A DNA stretch of 64,000 nucleotides from Aliiroseovarius zhejiangensis (GCF_014656375.1 NZ_BNCH01000004.1:62001-126000), one strand, 5' to 3'; shown: positions 1 through 8,826, counted from the first letter of the stretch. Made by a program: numbers and translations. Notes: a model not told the origin generated them from the sequence alone.

Positions 1-170
1 AAGCTGTCATAAAGCACGACTTCCGGTTCGCCCGTCACAACATTCGTCATGCGCAGCTCGGTGTTCAGCGACACGTCGTCGTAGAACGCGTAAAGCTGCA
101 ACCAATAGATCGCTATACCTGCGACAAGTGCTGTTACCACGATGAATATCCCGATGATCCTGCCGCTCAC
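1..170 (-). CDS. DUF6446-type small membrane protein, 3' end cut by the window
   Basis: The minus strand from a GTG at 170 reads without a stop to the window edge, starting [20 protein letters not shown] and continuing into a hydrophilic, probably periplasmic part. The first ~22 residues form one membrane helix. The GTG overlaps the glyQ stop codon (GTGA), so the two are translationally coupled. In Rhodobacterales a single-helix protein of the DUF6446 family normally lies between glyQ and glyS, and both position and sequence fit that; this assignment is from memory of the family and its function is unknown. glyS would be expected just beyond the window. Only about 56 codons are visible. Confidence 0.6.
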   Translation of the reverse strand, partial: MSGRIIGIFIVVTALVAGIAIYWLQLYAFYDDVSLNTELRMTNVVTGEPEVVLYDS

Positions 171-1102
171 GCCGCGTCCTCGTCCGTCCAGCCGCCCGCG
201 CGGGTCTGCACGAAGGCATCCGCACACAGCTTGGCCAGCGCGCGCACCCGCCCGATATAGGCTTGACGTTCCGTGACCGAAATCACGCCGCGTGCATCCA
301 GCAGGTTGAACAGGTGGCTGGCCTTGATGCACTGGTCGTAAGCGGGGTGCGCCATGACGATGCGTTTGCCGGTTTTCGGGTCCACATGCGCCTGATCAAG
401 GATCGCTTTGCATTCCGCTTCAGCCTCTTCAAACTGCTTCAACAGAACATCCGTATTGGCGATATCGAAGTTCCAGCGGGCATATTCTTCCTCGGTCTGT
501 TTGAACACGTCGCCATAGCTCAGCGGGATCGGCGCGGAAGGGTCGTTGAACGGCATGTCCATCACGTGATCGACCCCAAGGATATACATCGCCAGACGCT
601 CAAGCCCATAGGTCAACTCGCCCGAAACCGGGTGGCAGTCATAGCCGCCGACCTGCTGGAAATAGGTGAACTGGCTGACTTCCATACCGTCGCACCAAAC
701 CTCCCATCCCAGACCCCAGGCGCCAAGCGTGGGGCTTTCCCAATCGTCTTCGACGAAGCGGATGTCGTGCAGGTCCATGTCGATGCCGATGGCCTGAAGC
801 GACCCAAGATACAGCTCTTGCAGGTTGGGTGGGCTGGGTTTGATCAGCACCTGATACTGATAATAATGCTGCAACCGGTTCGGGTTTTCACCGTAGCGTC
901 CGTCCGTCGGGCGGCGCGACGGCTGGACATAAGCCGCGGCCCAGGGTTGCGAGCCAAGTGACCGCAGCGTGGTCGCCGGGTGGAAGGTGCCTGCGCCGAC
1001 CTCCATGTCATAGGGTTGCAGCATCGCGCAGCCCTGCCCGGCCCAATAGCTCTGAAGCCGCAGGATGATCTCTTGAAAGCTCTTTGGACGCGTGTCGCTC
1101 AT
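167..1102 (-). CDS. glyQ: Glycine--tRNA ligase alpha subunit
   Basis: This is the alpha subunit of the bacterial alpha2beta2 glycyl-tRNA synthetase, which activates glycine in the cytoplasm for charging tRNA-Gly; the beta subunit GlyS supplies most tRNA contacts. The product has about 311 residues, the usual size. The N-terminus ([18 protein letters not shown]), [14 protein letters not shown] and [19 protein letters not shown] are hallmark GlyQ blocks. I chose the ATG at 1102 because [12 protein letters not shown] aligns with the usual GlyQ start; an in-frame ATG at 1120 would add six residues. The next gene overlaps its stop by 4 bp, consistent with a glyQ-DUF6446-glyS operon. Confidence 0.97.
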   Translation of the reverse strand: MSDTRPKSFQEIILRLQSYWAGQGCAMLQPYDMEVGAGTFHPATTLRSLGSQPWAAAYVQPSRRPTDGRYGENPNRLQHYYQYQVLIKPSPPNLQELYLGSLQAIGIDMDLHDIRFVEDDWESPTLGAWGLGWEVWCDGMEVSQFTYFQQVGGYDCHPVSGELTYGLERLAMYILGVDHVMDMPFNDPSAPIPLSYGDVFKQTEEEYARWNFDIANTDVLLKQFEEAEAECKAILDQAHVDPKTGKRIVMAHPAYDQCIKASHLFNLLDARGVISVTERQAYIGRVRALAKLCADAFVQTRAGGWTDEDAA

Positions 1103-1298
1103 TGCCCTGGCCTTGCCCATCTGGTCGTTCTCTGATTATCAGCCTTCAATACGGCCTGCCCCCCACAGGGTCAACGCGTGAAAACCGTTGTTTCCGTGGG
1201 AGATTGCGGGCCAAGCATCCATGATCGTCAGGATTCGCGCGAAAATTGAGGAAGCCGCTGGACCCGCTGCACGAAACTGTCATAGTGCGACCCTGTTA

Positions 1299-1328
1299 TT
1301 GACCATGTCCGGGGCAAACGTGTTATCT
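1299..1328 (+). promoter_or_regulatory. Candidate sigma-70 promoter for the SPOR/pseudoprotease gene
   Basis: TTGACC at 1299-1304 and TTATCT at 1323-1328 are separated by 18 bp, about 45 bp upstream of the ATG at 1373. Nothing else in the 1121-1372 gap looks like a gene; the gap must also hold the divergent glyQ promoter. Eye match only. Confidence 0.4.
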
Positions 1329-1372
1329 GCCCAGGACATTTTCCAGCCACGCCGCAAAGGCCACGAGGATTC

Positions 1373-3220
1373 ATGACAAAACGCATTGCTGTTGCCCTTT
1401 ACACCACGGTTGCGATCAGCCTGACCGGCCTGCCTGCTGCAGCTCAAACATCCGCGACGACTGCCACCGGTGTGCAGGCCGAAAACCTCTACTGGATCCA
1501 GATCGAGGCGCAGCCAACCTTGTCCGAGGCCGAGGCCCGCGCGCGGTTCTATGCCGCGCGGCTCGACGGCGTGAACGGGTTTCGCATCGGGGGCAACTGG
1601 TACGGGATCATCCTTGGCCCCTATACCGAGGCCGCGGCGAATATCCAGCTTCGGTCGCTTAAAAACGCCCGACTGATCCCGCGTGACAGCTTCATCACAT
1701 TCTCGAACAAACTGCGACAGCAGTTCTGGCCCGTCGGGGCCAATACGCTCAACACCCGCCCGCTTGAGGCATCGGACACCCCCGATCCGGCAACGGAACA
1801 GACGCCCGCACCCGCCGAAGGCGACCAGCTTGCATCCGTAGCGCAACCGGACGCCACCGCGCCGGTCCTGGCTGCTCCGGAACCGACACGGGACGAAACC
1901 CGGCGCGAGGCGCTGGACAGTGAACGGCTGCTGGACCGTGACGCGCGCAAGGCATTGCAGGTCGCGCTGCAATGGGAAGGGTACTACACCTCGGCGATTG
2001 ACGGGGCGTTTGGGGCAGGCACCCGCCGGTCGATGGCGGCATGGCAGACCGATCGCGGTTACGACCCGACCGGTGTTCTGACCACCCGCCAGCGCGACGA
2101 GCTTCTGACCGCGTTCCAGACTGTCATCGCCTCGCTGGGCCTGCGCCCCTACGAGGATGCACAGGCTGGCATTTCGGTCGCCATCCCCGCCGCGACGGTC
2201 GAATTTTCGCGCTACGAAGCCCCGTTCGTTCATTTCGACAGCAAGGATGACAGCGGCGTGCGCGTGGTGCTGATCAGCCAGACCGGCGATCAGGATACGC
2301 TTTATGGTCTGTATGACATCCTGCAATCGCTTGAGATCGTGCCGGTCGATGGCCCGCGCAAACGCAAGAAAAACGCGTTCACGATCGAAGGCACGGATGG
2401 CAAGATCACATCCTACACGCAAGCCGAACTGGTGGACGGAACCGTCAAGGGCTTTACCCTGATCTGGCCCGTGGGGGACGAGAAACGTCGCAACAAGGTC
2501 TTGCAGGACATGAAGGCCAGCTTCACCTCGCTCGGGTCGCAGGCGCTGGCCGATAATGCAGGGTTGGACGCGGCCACCCAAAGTCTCGATCTGCTGTCCG
2601 GGCTTGAAATCCGGCGACCCGCAATGTCGCGCTCGGGCTTCTATGTCGATGCCAAGGGCACCGTCCTGACCACCGCCGAGGCAGTCGCGGGATGCACGCG
2701 CATCACCCTGAACGAGGATTATGTGGCGGAAGTCACGGCAGTGGACGATGCCCGTGGCCTGGCACTTCTGACCCCGCAAGACCCGCTGGCCCCGCTGGCC
2801 CATGCAGCCTTCCTGGCGGTTGATCCGCGCCTGAAATCCGATGTTGCGGTCGCAGGCTACAGCTATGAAGGGCGGTTGAACGCGCCCAGCCTGACCTATG
2901 GCAACCTGTCGGAACTGACGGGTCTGAATGGCGAAGCCGAGCTGAACCGCCTGACGCTGGCCGCGCTTCCCGGCGATGCCGGTGGCCCGGTGCTGGATGC
3001 AGGTGGCGCGGTGATGGGAATGCTGTTGCCAAACCAGGCGCCGAAAGGCCGCAGCCTGCCCAAAGATGTCAGCTTCGCCCTTGATGCCGCGTCTGTCACA
3101 ACGTTTCTGGCCGAACACGGCATCACCCCGGATGCCACCGATGCCGGTGCCACGCTTGATCCCGTTGATCTGAGCGCGCGCGCGGCGGACATGACCGTTC
3201 TGGTCAGTTGCTGGAAATAG
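1373..3220 (+). CDS. Secreted SPOR/peptidoglycan-binding protein with a degenerate trypsin-like domain
   Basis: The product has 615 residues. Residues 1-25 are a Sec signal peptide ending around PAAAQ. Residues ~36-112 resemble a SPOR domain (LYWIQIEAQPTLSEAEA, GNWYGIILGPYTEA). Residues ~185-245 are a PG_binding_1 domain (LQWEGYYTSAIDGAFGAGTR). Residues ~258-392 are an unassigned domain, and ~415-600 have the fold pattern of an HtrA/trypsin-like protease. All three catalytic positions are changed: VLTTAEAVAGC puts E436 at the His position, DDARGLALL puts G462 at the Asp position, and LPGDAGGPVLD puts A536 at the Ser position. It is therefore probably a non-catalytic periplasmic peptidoglycan-associated scaffold or binding protein. 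It is convergent with trkH. Confidence 0.85.
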   Translation: MTKRIAVALYTTVAISLTGLPAAAQTSATTATGVQAENLYWIQIEAQPTLSEAEARARFYAARLDGVNGFRIGGNWYGIILGPYTEAAANIQLRSLKNARLIPRDSFITFSNKLRQQFWPVGANTLNTRPLEASDTPDPATEQTPAPAEGDQLASVAQPDATAPVLAAPEPTRDETRREALDSERLLDRDARKALQVALQWEGYYTSAIDGAFGAGTRRSMAAWQTDRGYDPTGVLTTRQRDELLTAFQTVIASLGLRPYEDAQAGISVAIPAATVEFSRYEAPFVHFDSKDDSGVRVVLISQTGDQDTLYGLYDILQSLEIVPVDGPRKRKKNAFTIEGTDGKITSYTQAELVDGTVKGFTLIWPVGDEKRRNKVLQDMKASFTSLGSQALADNAGLDAATQSLDLLSGLEIRRPAMSRSGFYVDAKGTVLTTAEAVAGCTRITLNEDYVAEVTAVDDARGLALLTPQDPLAPLAHAAFLAVDPRLKSDVAVAGYSYEGRLNAPSLTYGNLSELTGLNGEAELNRLTLAALPGDAGGPVLDAGGAVMGMLLPNQAPKGRSLPKDVSFALDAASVTTFLAEHGITPDATDAGATLDPVDLSARAADMTVLVSCWK

Positions 3221-3263
3221 GCAGTCATCTCATGGGTCGGCCCGCAGGATCACGCGGGCGATC

Positions 3264-4712
3264 CTAGCCGCGCCAGAACGTCATTGTGAACAGGACATAG
3301 ACGGCCATCAGTTCCAGCCGACCGATCAACATGGTGATGGCCAGGATCCACTTGGCGGTATCGTTCAGGCTGCCGAAGTTCCCTGCCGGTCCGATGATGT
3401 CCCCCAGTCCGGGACCGATATTCGCCACCGCTGTCGCCGCCCCGGATACCGAGGTGGTGAAATCAAGGCCCGTCATGCCCAAGAGCACGGCGACGATCCC
3501 CAGCGTCACCACGAAAAACACGAAGAACGCCATGACGGATGACAGCACGTCATCATCCACACGACGCCCGGCATAGCGCGGGGTGAACATTCCGTGGGGT
3601 GAATGGATTGACCGGATCTGCGCCTTGATCGACGAGAACAGAAGCTGATAGCGGAACACCTTGATCGAACAGGCAGTCGATCCCGCACAACCGCCGATCA
3701 GGCCCAGAAAGAAGAAAACGACCACCGGAAACGCGCCCCACAACTGGTAATCGACGCTGGAATAACCGGTGCCGCTGATGATCGAGGTGACATTGAATAT
3801 CCCCTCGCGAAATCCGTGTTCCAGATGGTCGCCATTGGCGACAAGACGATAGATCGTCATCATGATTGTGATGGTCAGGATGATGATCAGATACACATGA
3901 ATTTGCGTATCCCGCAGGATCGGCCGCGCGGTGCCGCTGAGCAGTTGGATATAGCGCACGAAGGGCAGGCTTGCCAGGATCATGAACACCGCGGCAACAT
4001 ATTCCGGCACCCCCTGAAAGGCCCCGAACGAGGCGTCGGTGGACGAAAAACCGCCGGTCGAAAGCGTTGTCATTGCGTGATAGATCGCCTCGTATGGCGG
4101 CAGGCCAACGGCCGCATAAAGCACGGCGCAAGCGATGGTCAGGACAAGATAGATCTGGCTGATCCGCCCGGCGATCTGGGCCGCGCGGGGCAGAACCTTG
4201 CCCATCGTATCAAACGCCTCGGAGCGGAAAATCTGCATCCCGCCCACCCGCAGTTCTGGCAGGAATACCATCGCCACGACGATGATCCCGATACCGCCAT
4301 ACCACTGCATGAGCGCCCGCCAGAACAAAAGGCCCTTGGGCATGTCGTCAAGACCCGACAACACGGTTGCGCCGGTGGTGGTCAGGCCCGACATCGCCTC
4401 GAAAAACGCATCGACCGGGCGCACGGCCACATCTGACAACACGAACGGCAACGCGCCAAAGATGGGCAACGCCAACCAGACACCGGTGGTCAGAAGAAAG
4501 GTCTGCTGGATCGACAACCCTTTGCCGACACCGTTGGCTGTGGCCAGCGCCATCGACCCGCCCACCATCGTCGTGATGACCGCACTTTCCAGAAAAACCG
4601 CCCAGTCCGCACTGCCGTAGTATAAATCGACCCCCATCGGGATCACCATCGTGACCCCCAGGGCGGCAACCAAAAGGCCGGTGACATATACGACAGGGCG
4701 CAGATCGAACAT
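3264..4712 (-). CDS. trkH: TrkH-type potassium uptake membrane subunit
   Basis: This is the pore-forming subunit of the Trk potassium uptake system in the inner membrane; the usual partner is the NAD-binding regulator TrkA, which is not in this window. The selectivity-filter loops are visible: GLTTTGATV, TTLSTGGFS, ISGTGYSSV and IGGCAGSTACSIK, each with the conserved filter Gly. The C-terminal VANIGPGLG supplies the fourth-repeat motif. Many hydrophobic segments are spread over 482 residues, matching the E. coli length of 483. The ATG at 4712 (MFDLRPVVYV) is preferred over an upstream in-frame TTG at 4739. No potassium-responsive regulatory site is evident. Confidence 0.95.
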   Translation of the reverse strand: MFDLRPVVYVTGLLVAALGVTMVIPMGVDLYYGSADWAVFLESAVITTMVGGSMALATANGVGKGLSIQQTFLLTTGVWLALPIFGALPFVLSDVAVRPVDAFFEAMSGLTTTGATVLSGLDDMPKGLLFWRALMQWYGGIGIIVVAMVFLPELRVGGMQIFRSEAFDTMGKVLPRAAQIAGRISQIYLVLTIACAVLYAAVGLPPYEAIYHAMTTLSTGGFSSTDASFGAFQGVPEYVAAVFMILASLPFVRYIQLLSGTARPILRDTQIHVYLIIILTITIMMTIYRLVANGDHLEHGFREGIFNVTSIISGTGYSSVDYQLWGAFPVVVFFFLGLIGGCAGSTACSIKVFRYQLLFSSIKAQIRSIHSPHGMFTPRYAGRRVDDDVLSSVMAFFVFFVVTLGIVAVLLGMTGLDFTTSVSGAATAVANIGPGLGDIIGPAGNFGSLNDTAKWILAITMLIGRLELMAVYVLFTMTFWRG

Positions 4713-4817
4713 GGCGAAGGGTTGGCCCCGCGCAGACAAACTGTCAAGGATCAGTTGCCGTCCGGCTTGGCCTTGCGACCCGGGTGTGCCTGATCAGTCA
4801 GAACTGCGAGCGTGTGG

Positions 4818-5924
4818 CTAACCCACGTGAAACAAGGTCGAAAACAGCTTGGGATCAAGGCTCTCGGCCTCGAATGTTTCACCTTCGGTCAGGATCGACA
4901 CCGCATCATGGCTGTGCAGGCTTTCCTGATGGCTGGCCACGATGCGGAAATCCCCGATCCGCGCATCTTTTTGCAGATGGTCGCAGAACAGGCGGGCGGC
5001 GTCTTCGACAAAGATCGGGTTCGCGGCGTTCAACTCGGCAAAGGCCTGTTCATCTTCGCGTTTCACCATCACCTGCGTTTCCGTCGGCACGGCGGCGCGA
5101 CACAGGTCGATCAGATCCTCAAACCACAGCGTGTGATTGGGCTGGTGGATTTTTTCGACCGAAATCCGCGCGACCGACCGTTGCGAATGCGGAGTGGCCA
5201 GTTGCCCGCGCATCTGGCGCGCGTGTTCGGACAGCTCCAGCGAACAGGGACAGGTCGAGGAATAGACATAGTCCAGATGCATGAACTTGCGCCGCTTGCC
5301 ACGATGTTCGACCAATTCCAGCGCAATATCGTAAAACTGATAGCCTGACAGGCCAGACCGCAGGCTTTCCACCCGTGCGGGGTAGGAAAAGCGCATCTCA
5401 ATGCGCGCGTCCAGGCTTTCCAGATCGGTCTTGTAATCGTCCAGCGCAGACTCGATCACAGCAAAACTGAAGGTCTTTTCCGCATGGGCATAGAAGCTGC
5501 GCATAATACGCGACATATTGATGCCCTTCTTGCCCGCCTCAAGGCTGACCGTGCCCGTGACCGAGGTTTCCAAGGTCACATCCGCCCCGTCGCGGGTGTG
5601 ATACCGGATCGGCAGGCGGAAGTTGGAGATACCGACATGCTGGATATGCCTCTTGGCCCCCTGAATCAGACTGGCCGGACCGTTTTGCAGGTCGGGCATC
5701 GACGCCTTATAAGCCGCATCCGGTGTGAAATTTGCCGGGTAATCGCGGCTGAGGTCGGGATAATTCGGCAGCTCTGCCCCCGGCAGAAGCCGTGCGATGG
5801 CCGGGTCCAGCCGCGCCACTTCGACCGGGTCGGCCTGGGCCGCCCAATCGCACAACAGCGCCAGCGCCTCGCGCGCGGTGTCTGTATCAGGGGTCGCCCC
5901 CCGCTTGCGCTTCATCTGGTTCAT
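4818..5924 (-). CDS. folE2: GTP cyclohydrolase FolE2 (type IB)
   Basis: It converts GTP to 7,8-dihydroneopterin triphosphate, the first step of tetrahydrofolate and queuosine precursor synthesis. The 368-residue product belongs to the FolE2/GCYH-IB family rather than classical FolE. It shows the family's metal-cysteine block SSTCPCSLELSEHARQ, the GLSGYQFYDI segment, and the late E/H-rich part SHQESLHSHDAVS. FolE2 enzymes accept metals other than zinc, and in many bacteria they are zinc-repressed by Zur; I looked upstream and saw no convincing Zur palindrome. The gene stands alone between trkH and metZ on the same strand. Confidence 0.95.
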   Translation of the reverse strand: MNQMKRKRGATPDTDTAREALALLCDWAAQADPVEVARLDPAIARLLPGAELPNYPDLSRDYPANFTPDAAYKASMPDLQNGPASLIQGAKRHIQHVGISNFRLPIRYHTRDGADVTLETSVTGTVSLEAGKKGINMSRIMRSFYAHAEKTFSFAVIESALDDYKTDLESLDARIEMRFSYPARVESLRSGLSGYQFYDIALELVEHRGKRRKFMHLDYVYSSTCPCSLELSEHARQMRGQLATPHSQRSVARISVEKIHQPNHTLWFEDLIDLCRAAVPTETQVMVKREDEQAFAELNAANPIFVEDAARLFCDHLQKDARIGDFRIVASHQESLHSHDAVSILTEGETFEAESLDPKLFSTLFHVG

Positions 5925-6008
5925 TTCGGACCCTCCGATCCTGTCGCACCCTTACAACATAAGTGTGTGGCAGGAAATCTCCAAATGCGATGCGCGGGAT
6001 GCGACCAA

Positions 6009-7202
6009 TCAGGCGGCGTTTAGGGCCTGTATCAGATCCGCAATCAGATCCTGCGTATCCTCAAGCCCGACAGACAGACGCAGAAGGCCGGGGGTAATCC
6101 CCAGCATCGCTTTCTGATCGTCGGGCAGGCGTTGATGCGTCGTGGTTGCCGGATGGGTGACAATGGACTTCGCGTCGCCAAGGTTGTTCGAGATCACGAT
6201 GATCTCAAGCGCATTGAGGAACCGGAACGCAGCCTCTTTCCCGCCCGCGAGCTCCAGCGCCAGAACGGTTCCTGCCCCGCCGACCATCTGGCGTTCAGCC
6301 AGCGCCCGGTCGGGGTGACTGTCCAGCAGCGGATGCACCACGCGCGCCAGTTTGTCATGGCCTTCCAATGCGCGCGCAATATCAAGCGCCGATGCGGCCT
6401 GTGCCTTTACGCGCAAGTCCAGTGTTTCCAGCCCTTTCAGCATGACCCACGCGTTAAAGGGGCTCATCGCGCCACCGGTATGTTTCAGATAAGGCTCCAG
6501 GGTTTTGCGAATATAGTCCTGCGTGCCCAGCACGACACCGCCCAGACACCGCCCCTGCCCGTCCACATGTTTGGTCGTCGAGTAAACAACCACATCAGCG
6601 CCCTGGTCGATGGCGCGGCTGAACACCGGGGTCGCAAACACGTTGTCCACGATCACCAGCGCGCCCACTTCGTGCGCAATTTTTGCGACGCCTTCGATGT
6701 CGATCACCTCTAGCGCCGGATTGGACACGCTTTCAAAAAAGCAGACCGCCGTATCGCTGCGCACAGCCGCACGCCAGGCATCCAGATCGGTGCCGTCCAC
6801 CAATGTGATCTCGACCCCGTAGCGCGCAAGAATATCTTCAAGGACGTAAAGGCACGACCCGAACAGTGCCCGTCCGGCGACAACGTGATCGCCGGCCTTC
6901 AGAACAGACATCAACGCACCGCTGACCGCTGCCATGCCCGACGCCGTGGCAAACGCATCTTCGGCCCCTTCCAGCGCGGCCATCCGATCCTCGAACATCG
7001 CCACGGTCGGGTTGCCATAACGGGCATAGATGAACTCGTCCCGGCTGCTTTCGATGAACCGGGCTTCGGCCTGTTCTGCGCTGTCATAGACGAAGCCCTG
7101 GGTCAGAAAGATCGCCTCGCTGACCTCGTTGTATTGGCTGCGACGTGTGCCGCCATGCACGGCTGTCGTCCGTTTCGACCAACCCGTCTTTGCGTCTGTC
7201 AT
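6009..7202 (-). CDS. metZ: O-succinylhomoserine sulfhydrylase
   Basis: This PLP enzyme condenses O-succinylhomoserine with sulfide to give homocysteine for methionine synthesis. It belongs to the Cys/Met metabolism PLP family. Visible features are YARYGNPTVAMFE near the N-terminus, the cofactor region ATASGMAAVSGAL, and the PLP lysine in YSTTKHVDGQGR, where the DGQGR variant is typical of MetZ. I chose the ATG at 7202 (MTDAKTGWSK; 397 aa) because an AAGGGA ribosome site lies 8 nt upstream. The frame also opens at a GTG at 7235, but that lies inside the terminator hairpin. A SAM-II riboswitch and terminator precede the gene, so methionine feedback control is expected. Confidence 0.95.
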   Translation of the reverse strand: MTDAKTGWSKRTTAVHGGTRRSQYNEVSEAIFLTQGFVYDSAEQAEARFIESSRDEFIYARYGNPTVAMFEDRMAALEGAEDAFATASGMAAVSGALMSVLKAGDHVVAGRALFGSCLYVLEDILARYGVEITLVDGTDLDAWRAAVRSDTAVCFFESVSNPALEVIDIEGVAKIAHEVGALVIVDNVFATPVFSRAIDQGADVVVYSTTKHVDGQGRCLGGVVLGTQDYIRKTLEPYLKHTGGAMSPFNAWVMLKGLETLDLRVKAQAASALDIARALEGHDKLARVVHPLLDSHPDRALAERQMVGGAGTVLALELAGGKEAAFRFLNALEIIVISNNLGDAKSIVTHPATTTHQRLPDDQKAMLGITPGLLRLSVGLEDTQDLIADLIQALNAA

Positions 7203-7221
7203 CTGCGCCGTCCCTTCGCAC

Positions 7222-7256
7222 AAAAAAACCCCCACCGCGATCCGAGCGTCGGGGGC
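7222..7256 (-). terminator. Intrinsic terminator between the SAM-II aptamer and metZ
   Basis: On the minus strand a CCCCC...GGGGG stem, extended by an inner CGC/GCG after a wobble and a mismatch, is followed directly by seven T residues. It lies about 30 nt downstream of the aptamer and 20 nt upstream of the metZ start, the position expected for a riboswitch expression platform. Confidence 0.85.
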
Positions 7257-7287
7257 TGTGTCGCAGGCGCCACGCCCGCAAGGTCCC

Positions 7288-7346
7288 TGACCTCTTTAGC
7301 GGTTTATTTTACGTGGCCCGCAATCCGGTGAACAAATCGCCACGCG
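7288..7346 (-). promoter_or_regulatory. SAM-II riboswitch (metA motif) upstream of metZ
   Basis: Minus-strand RNA: stem P1 is CGTGGC (7344-7339) pairing with GCCACG (7317-7312). The loop between starts GATTTGTTCACCGGATTGCG, and the 3' tail is TAAAATAAACCGCTAAAGAG followed by G. This matches the SAM-II class H-type pseudoknot as I recall it: a GAUUUaaCCG...UUGC loop followed by UgAUAAA...GCUAAAaAGG. SAM-II aptamers control methionine genes in alphaproteobacteria. A transcriptional terminator follows, so SAM binding would be expected to turn metZ off. Confidence 0.85.
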
Positions 7347-7349
7347 AAA

Positions 7350-7378
7350 GCGTTACTGCCTGCGACGTTTTGGGTCAA
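7350..7378 (-). promoter_or_regulatory. Candidate promoter of the SAM-II/metZ transcript
   Basis: Minus strand: TTGACC (7378-7373), a 17 bp spacer, then TAACGC (7355-7350). Transcription would start close to 7343, almost exactly at the 5' edge of aptamer stem P1. The -10 is weak, so this is a suggestion. Confidence 0.4.
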
Positions 7379-7486
7379 GGGCGCAAGGGGTTTAGGCGCA
7401 CCGGATCGTGACCACACTCACCTGCCAGAGGTGTTGCCATTCGCGCACCACCTGTCATCCTGCCCGCAACAGAAAGGAGCCCACCG

Positions 7487-8188
7487 ATGCCCAAACCCAT
7501 CGACCTGTATTATTGGCCCACCCCGAACGGCTGGAAAATCTCGATCGCACTTGAGGAAATGAAACTGCCCTATGAGGTGAAGCTGGTGAACATCGGCGCG
7601 GGCGATCAGTTCGACCCCGATTTCCTGAAGATCGCGCCCAACAACCGGATGCCTGCGATTGTCGACCCGGACGGACCGGACGGTGCGCCAATCTCGATCT
7701 TCGAATCCGGTGCGATCCTGCAATATCTGGCCCGCAAGACCGGCACGTTCTGCGGCGAGACCGAGCGGGACCGGATCGCGGTCGATCAATGGCTGATGTG
7801 GCAGATGGGCGGCTTGGGGCCAATGGCCGGACAGGCGCACCACTTCCTGAAATACGCACCGTCGATGGAGCCACCCAACGACCTGCCCTATGCCAAGGAC
7901 CGCTATCGCGCTGAAACCGCGCGGCTATACGGAGTGATGGACAGGCAACTTGCGAACAATCGCTATCTTGCAGGCGATTTCTACTCCATCGCCGATATGG
8001 CCTGCTGGGGGTGGGCGTCGTTGTGGGAAGGGCAGGAGCAGACGCTGGACGACAAGCCCAACCTGGCCCGGTGGCTGGAGGAGGTGGGCGCGCGTCCCGC
8101 CGTTCAACGCGGTCGCGCGCTCGCGTCAGACCAACGCGGCAATCTGCAAACCGACAAGAAGGCGCAGGAGGTACTGTTCAAAAGATAA
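7487..8188 (+). CDS. Glutathione S-transferase family protein (YfcG/Ure2p-like)
   Basis: The 233-residue cytosolic protein has an N-terminal thioredoxin-fold GST domain (residues ~3-85) beginning IDLYYWPTPNGWKISIALEE. The substrate-binding NRMPAIVDPDG and glutathione-binding FESGAILQYLA motifs follow. An all-helical C-terminal domain covers ~95-215. The WPTPNGWK active-site segment is that of the Ure2p/YfcG/YghU group, which act as glutathione-dependent disulfide reductases or peroxidases, so that is the likely chemistry; the substrate cannot be told from sequence. A GAAAGGAG ribosome site sits just upstream. The gene is transcribed away from the metZ control region. Confidence 0.88.
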   Translation: MPKPIDLYYWPTPNGWKISIALEEMKLPYEVKLVNIGAGDQFDPDFLKIAPNNRMPAIVDPDGPDGAPISIFESGAILQYLARKTGTFCGETERDRIAVDQWLMWQMGGLGPMAGQAHHFLKYAPSMEPPNDLPYAKDRYRAETARLYGVMDRQLANNRYLAGDFYSIADMACWGWASLWEGQEQTLDDKPNLARWLEEVGARPAVQRGRALASDQRGNLQTDKKAQEVLFKR

Positions 8189-8208
8189 GTGCGGCCGGGA
8201 GCACGGCG

Positions 8209-8817
8209 TCAGCCTTCGCTGGCGTCCTCTTCCGTGCCGAAGCGTTTGAACAACCCGGCCTGCGTCATGAAAAACGCAAACATGGCCAGTGGCAGACCGA
8301 AGGTCTTGAAATTGACCCAGGCGTCAGTGGACATGCTGCGCCAGATCACCTCGTTCGCAAGCGCAAGACCCAGAAAGAAAAGCGCCAACCGTTTGGTCAG
8401 GATCATCCAGCCCTCGCGTTGCAACGGCAGCGCGCGGTCCATCACCGCCTCAAGATAGCTGGTGCCGCGCATCAGCCCGAAACCCAGTATCCCCGCAAAC
8501 AAGGCGTAGATCATCGTCGGCTTCATCTTGAAGAACCGTTCGTCATTGAACCAGATCGACATGCCGCCGAAGGCGACGACCAGCACCAGCGTCACGATCT
8601 GCATTTTTGACAGGTAGCCCGTGATCTTCCACATCGCCAAGGTTGCCAGCGCCAGCACCGGGATGAACAGCGCGGTCACGGCGACAAAGCCGGAATATTC
8701 GGTGCCCGCGACCAGAAAGCTGCGATCCTTCAGGAACGTATAGGCCACGAAGAACAGGATGATCGGCCCGTATTCCAGCGTTGCCCTGACGGCGGGTGTT
8801 GCCTGTTTCTCGGTCAT
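8209..8817 (-). CDS. yciB: YciB/IspZ family inner-membrane septation-type protein
   Basis: The 202-residue polytopic protein has about five membrane helices and the family signatures LEYGPIILFFVAYTF near the start, GGMSIWFNDERFFKMKPTMIYALF in the middle (given here as key blocks GGMSIWFND and FFKMKPT), and NEVIWR...WVNFKTFG near the end. In enterobacteria YciB affects cell-envelope integrity and septation and interacts with elongation and division proteins. It lies 9 bp after the EamA gene, forming a likely ftsY-eamA-yciB transcript. Its acidic tail (GTEEDASEG) is short and unremarkable. Confidence 0.92.
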   Translation of the reverse strand: MTEKQATPAVRATLEYGPIILFFVAYTFLKDRSFLVAGTEYSGFVAVTALFIPVLALATLAMWKITGYLSKMQIVTLVLVVAFGGMSIWFNDERFFKMKPTMIYALFAGILGFGLMRGTSYLEAVMDRALPLQREGWMILTKRLALFFLGLALANEVIWRSMSTDAWVNFKTFGLPLAMFAFFMTQAGLFKRFGTEEDASEG

Positions 8818-8826
8818 GGTGCCTCC

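Noticed and set aside
1280-3118. 612-codon minus-strand frame opposite the SPOR/pseudoprotease gene
   Set aside because: Composition is typical of an antisense shadow, and the plus strand has a signal peptide and recognisable domains.
3239-3261. CCCGC/GCGGG hairpin between the pseudoprotease and trkH as a terminator
   Set aside because: The stem is only five bases and there is no T-tract on either strand.
5925-6008. Zur operator upstream of folE2
   Set aside because: Only a weak CTTA...TAAG symmetry is visible; it does not resemble the alphaproteobacterial Zur site as I know it.
7203-7235. Upstream GTG start for metZ at 7235
   Set aside because: Those codons are the terminator hairpin and T-tract; the ATG at 7202 has a proper ribosome site and matches homologues.
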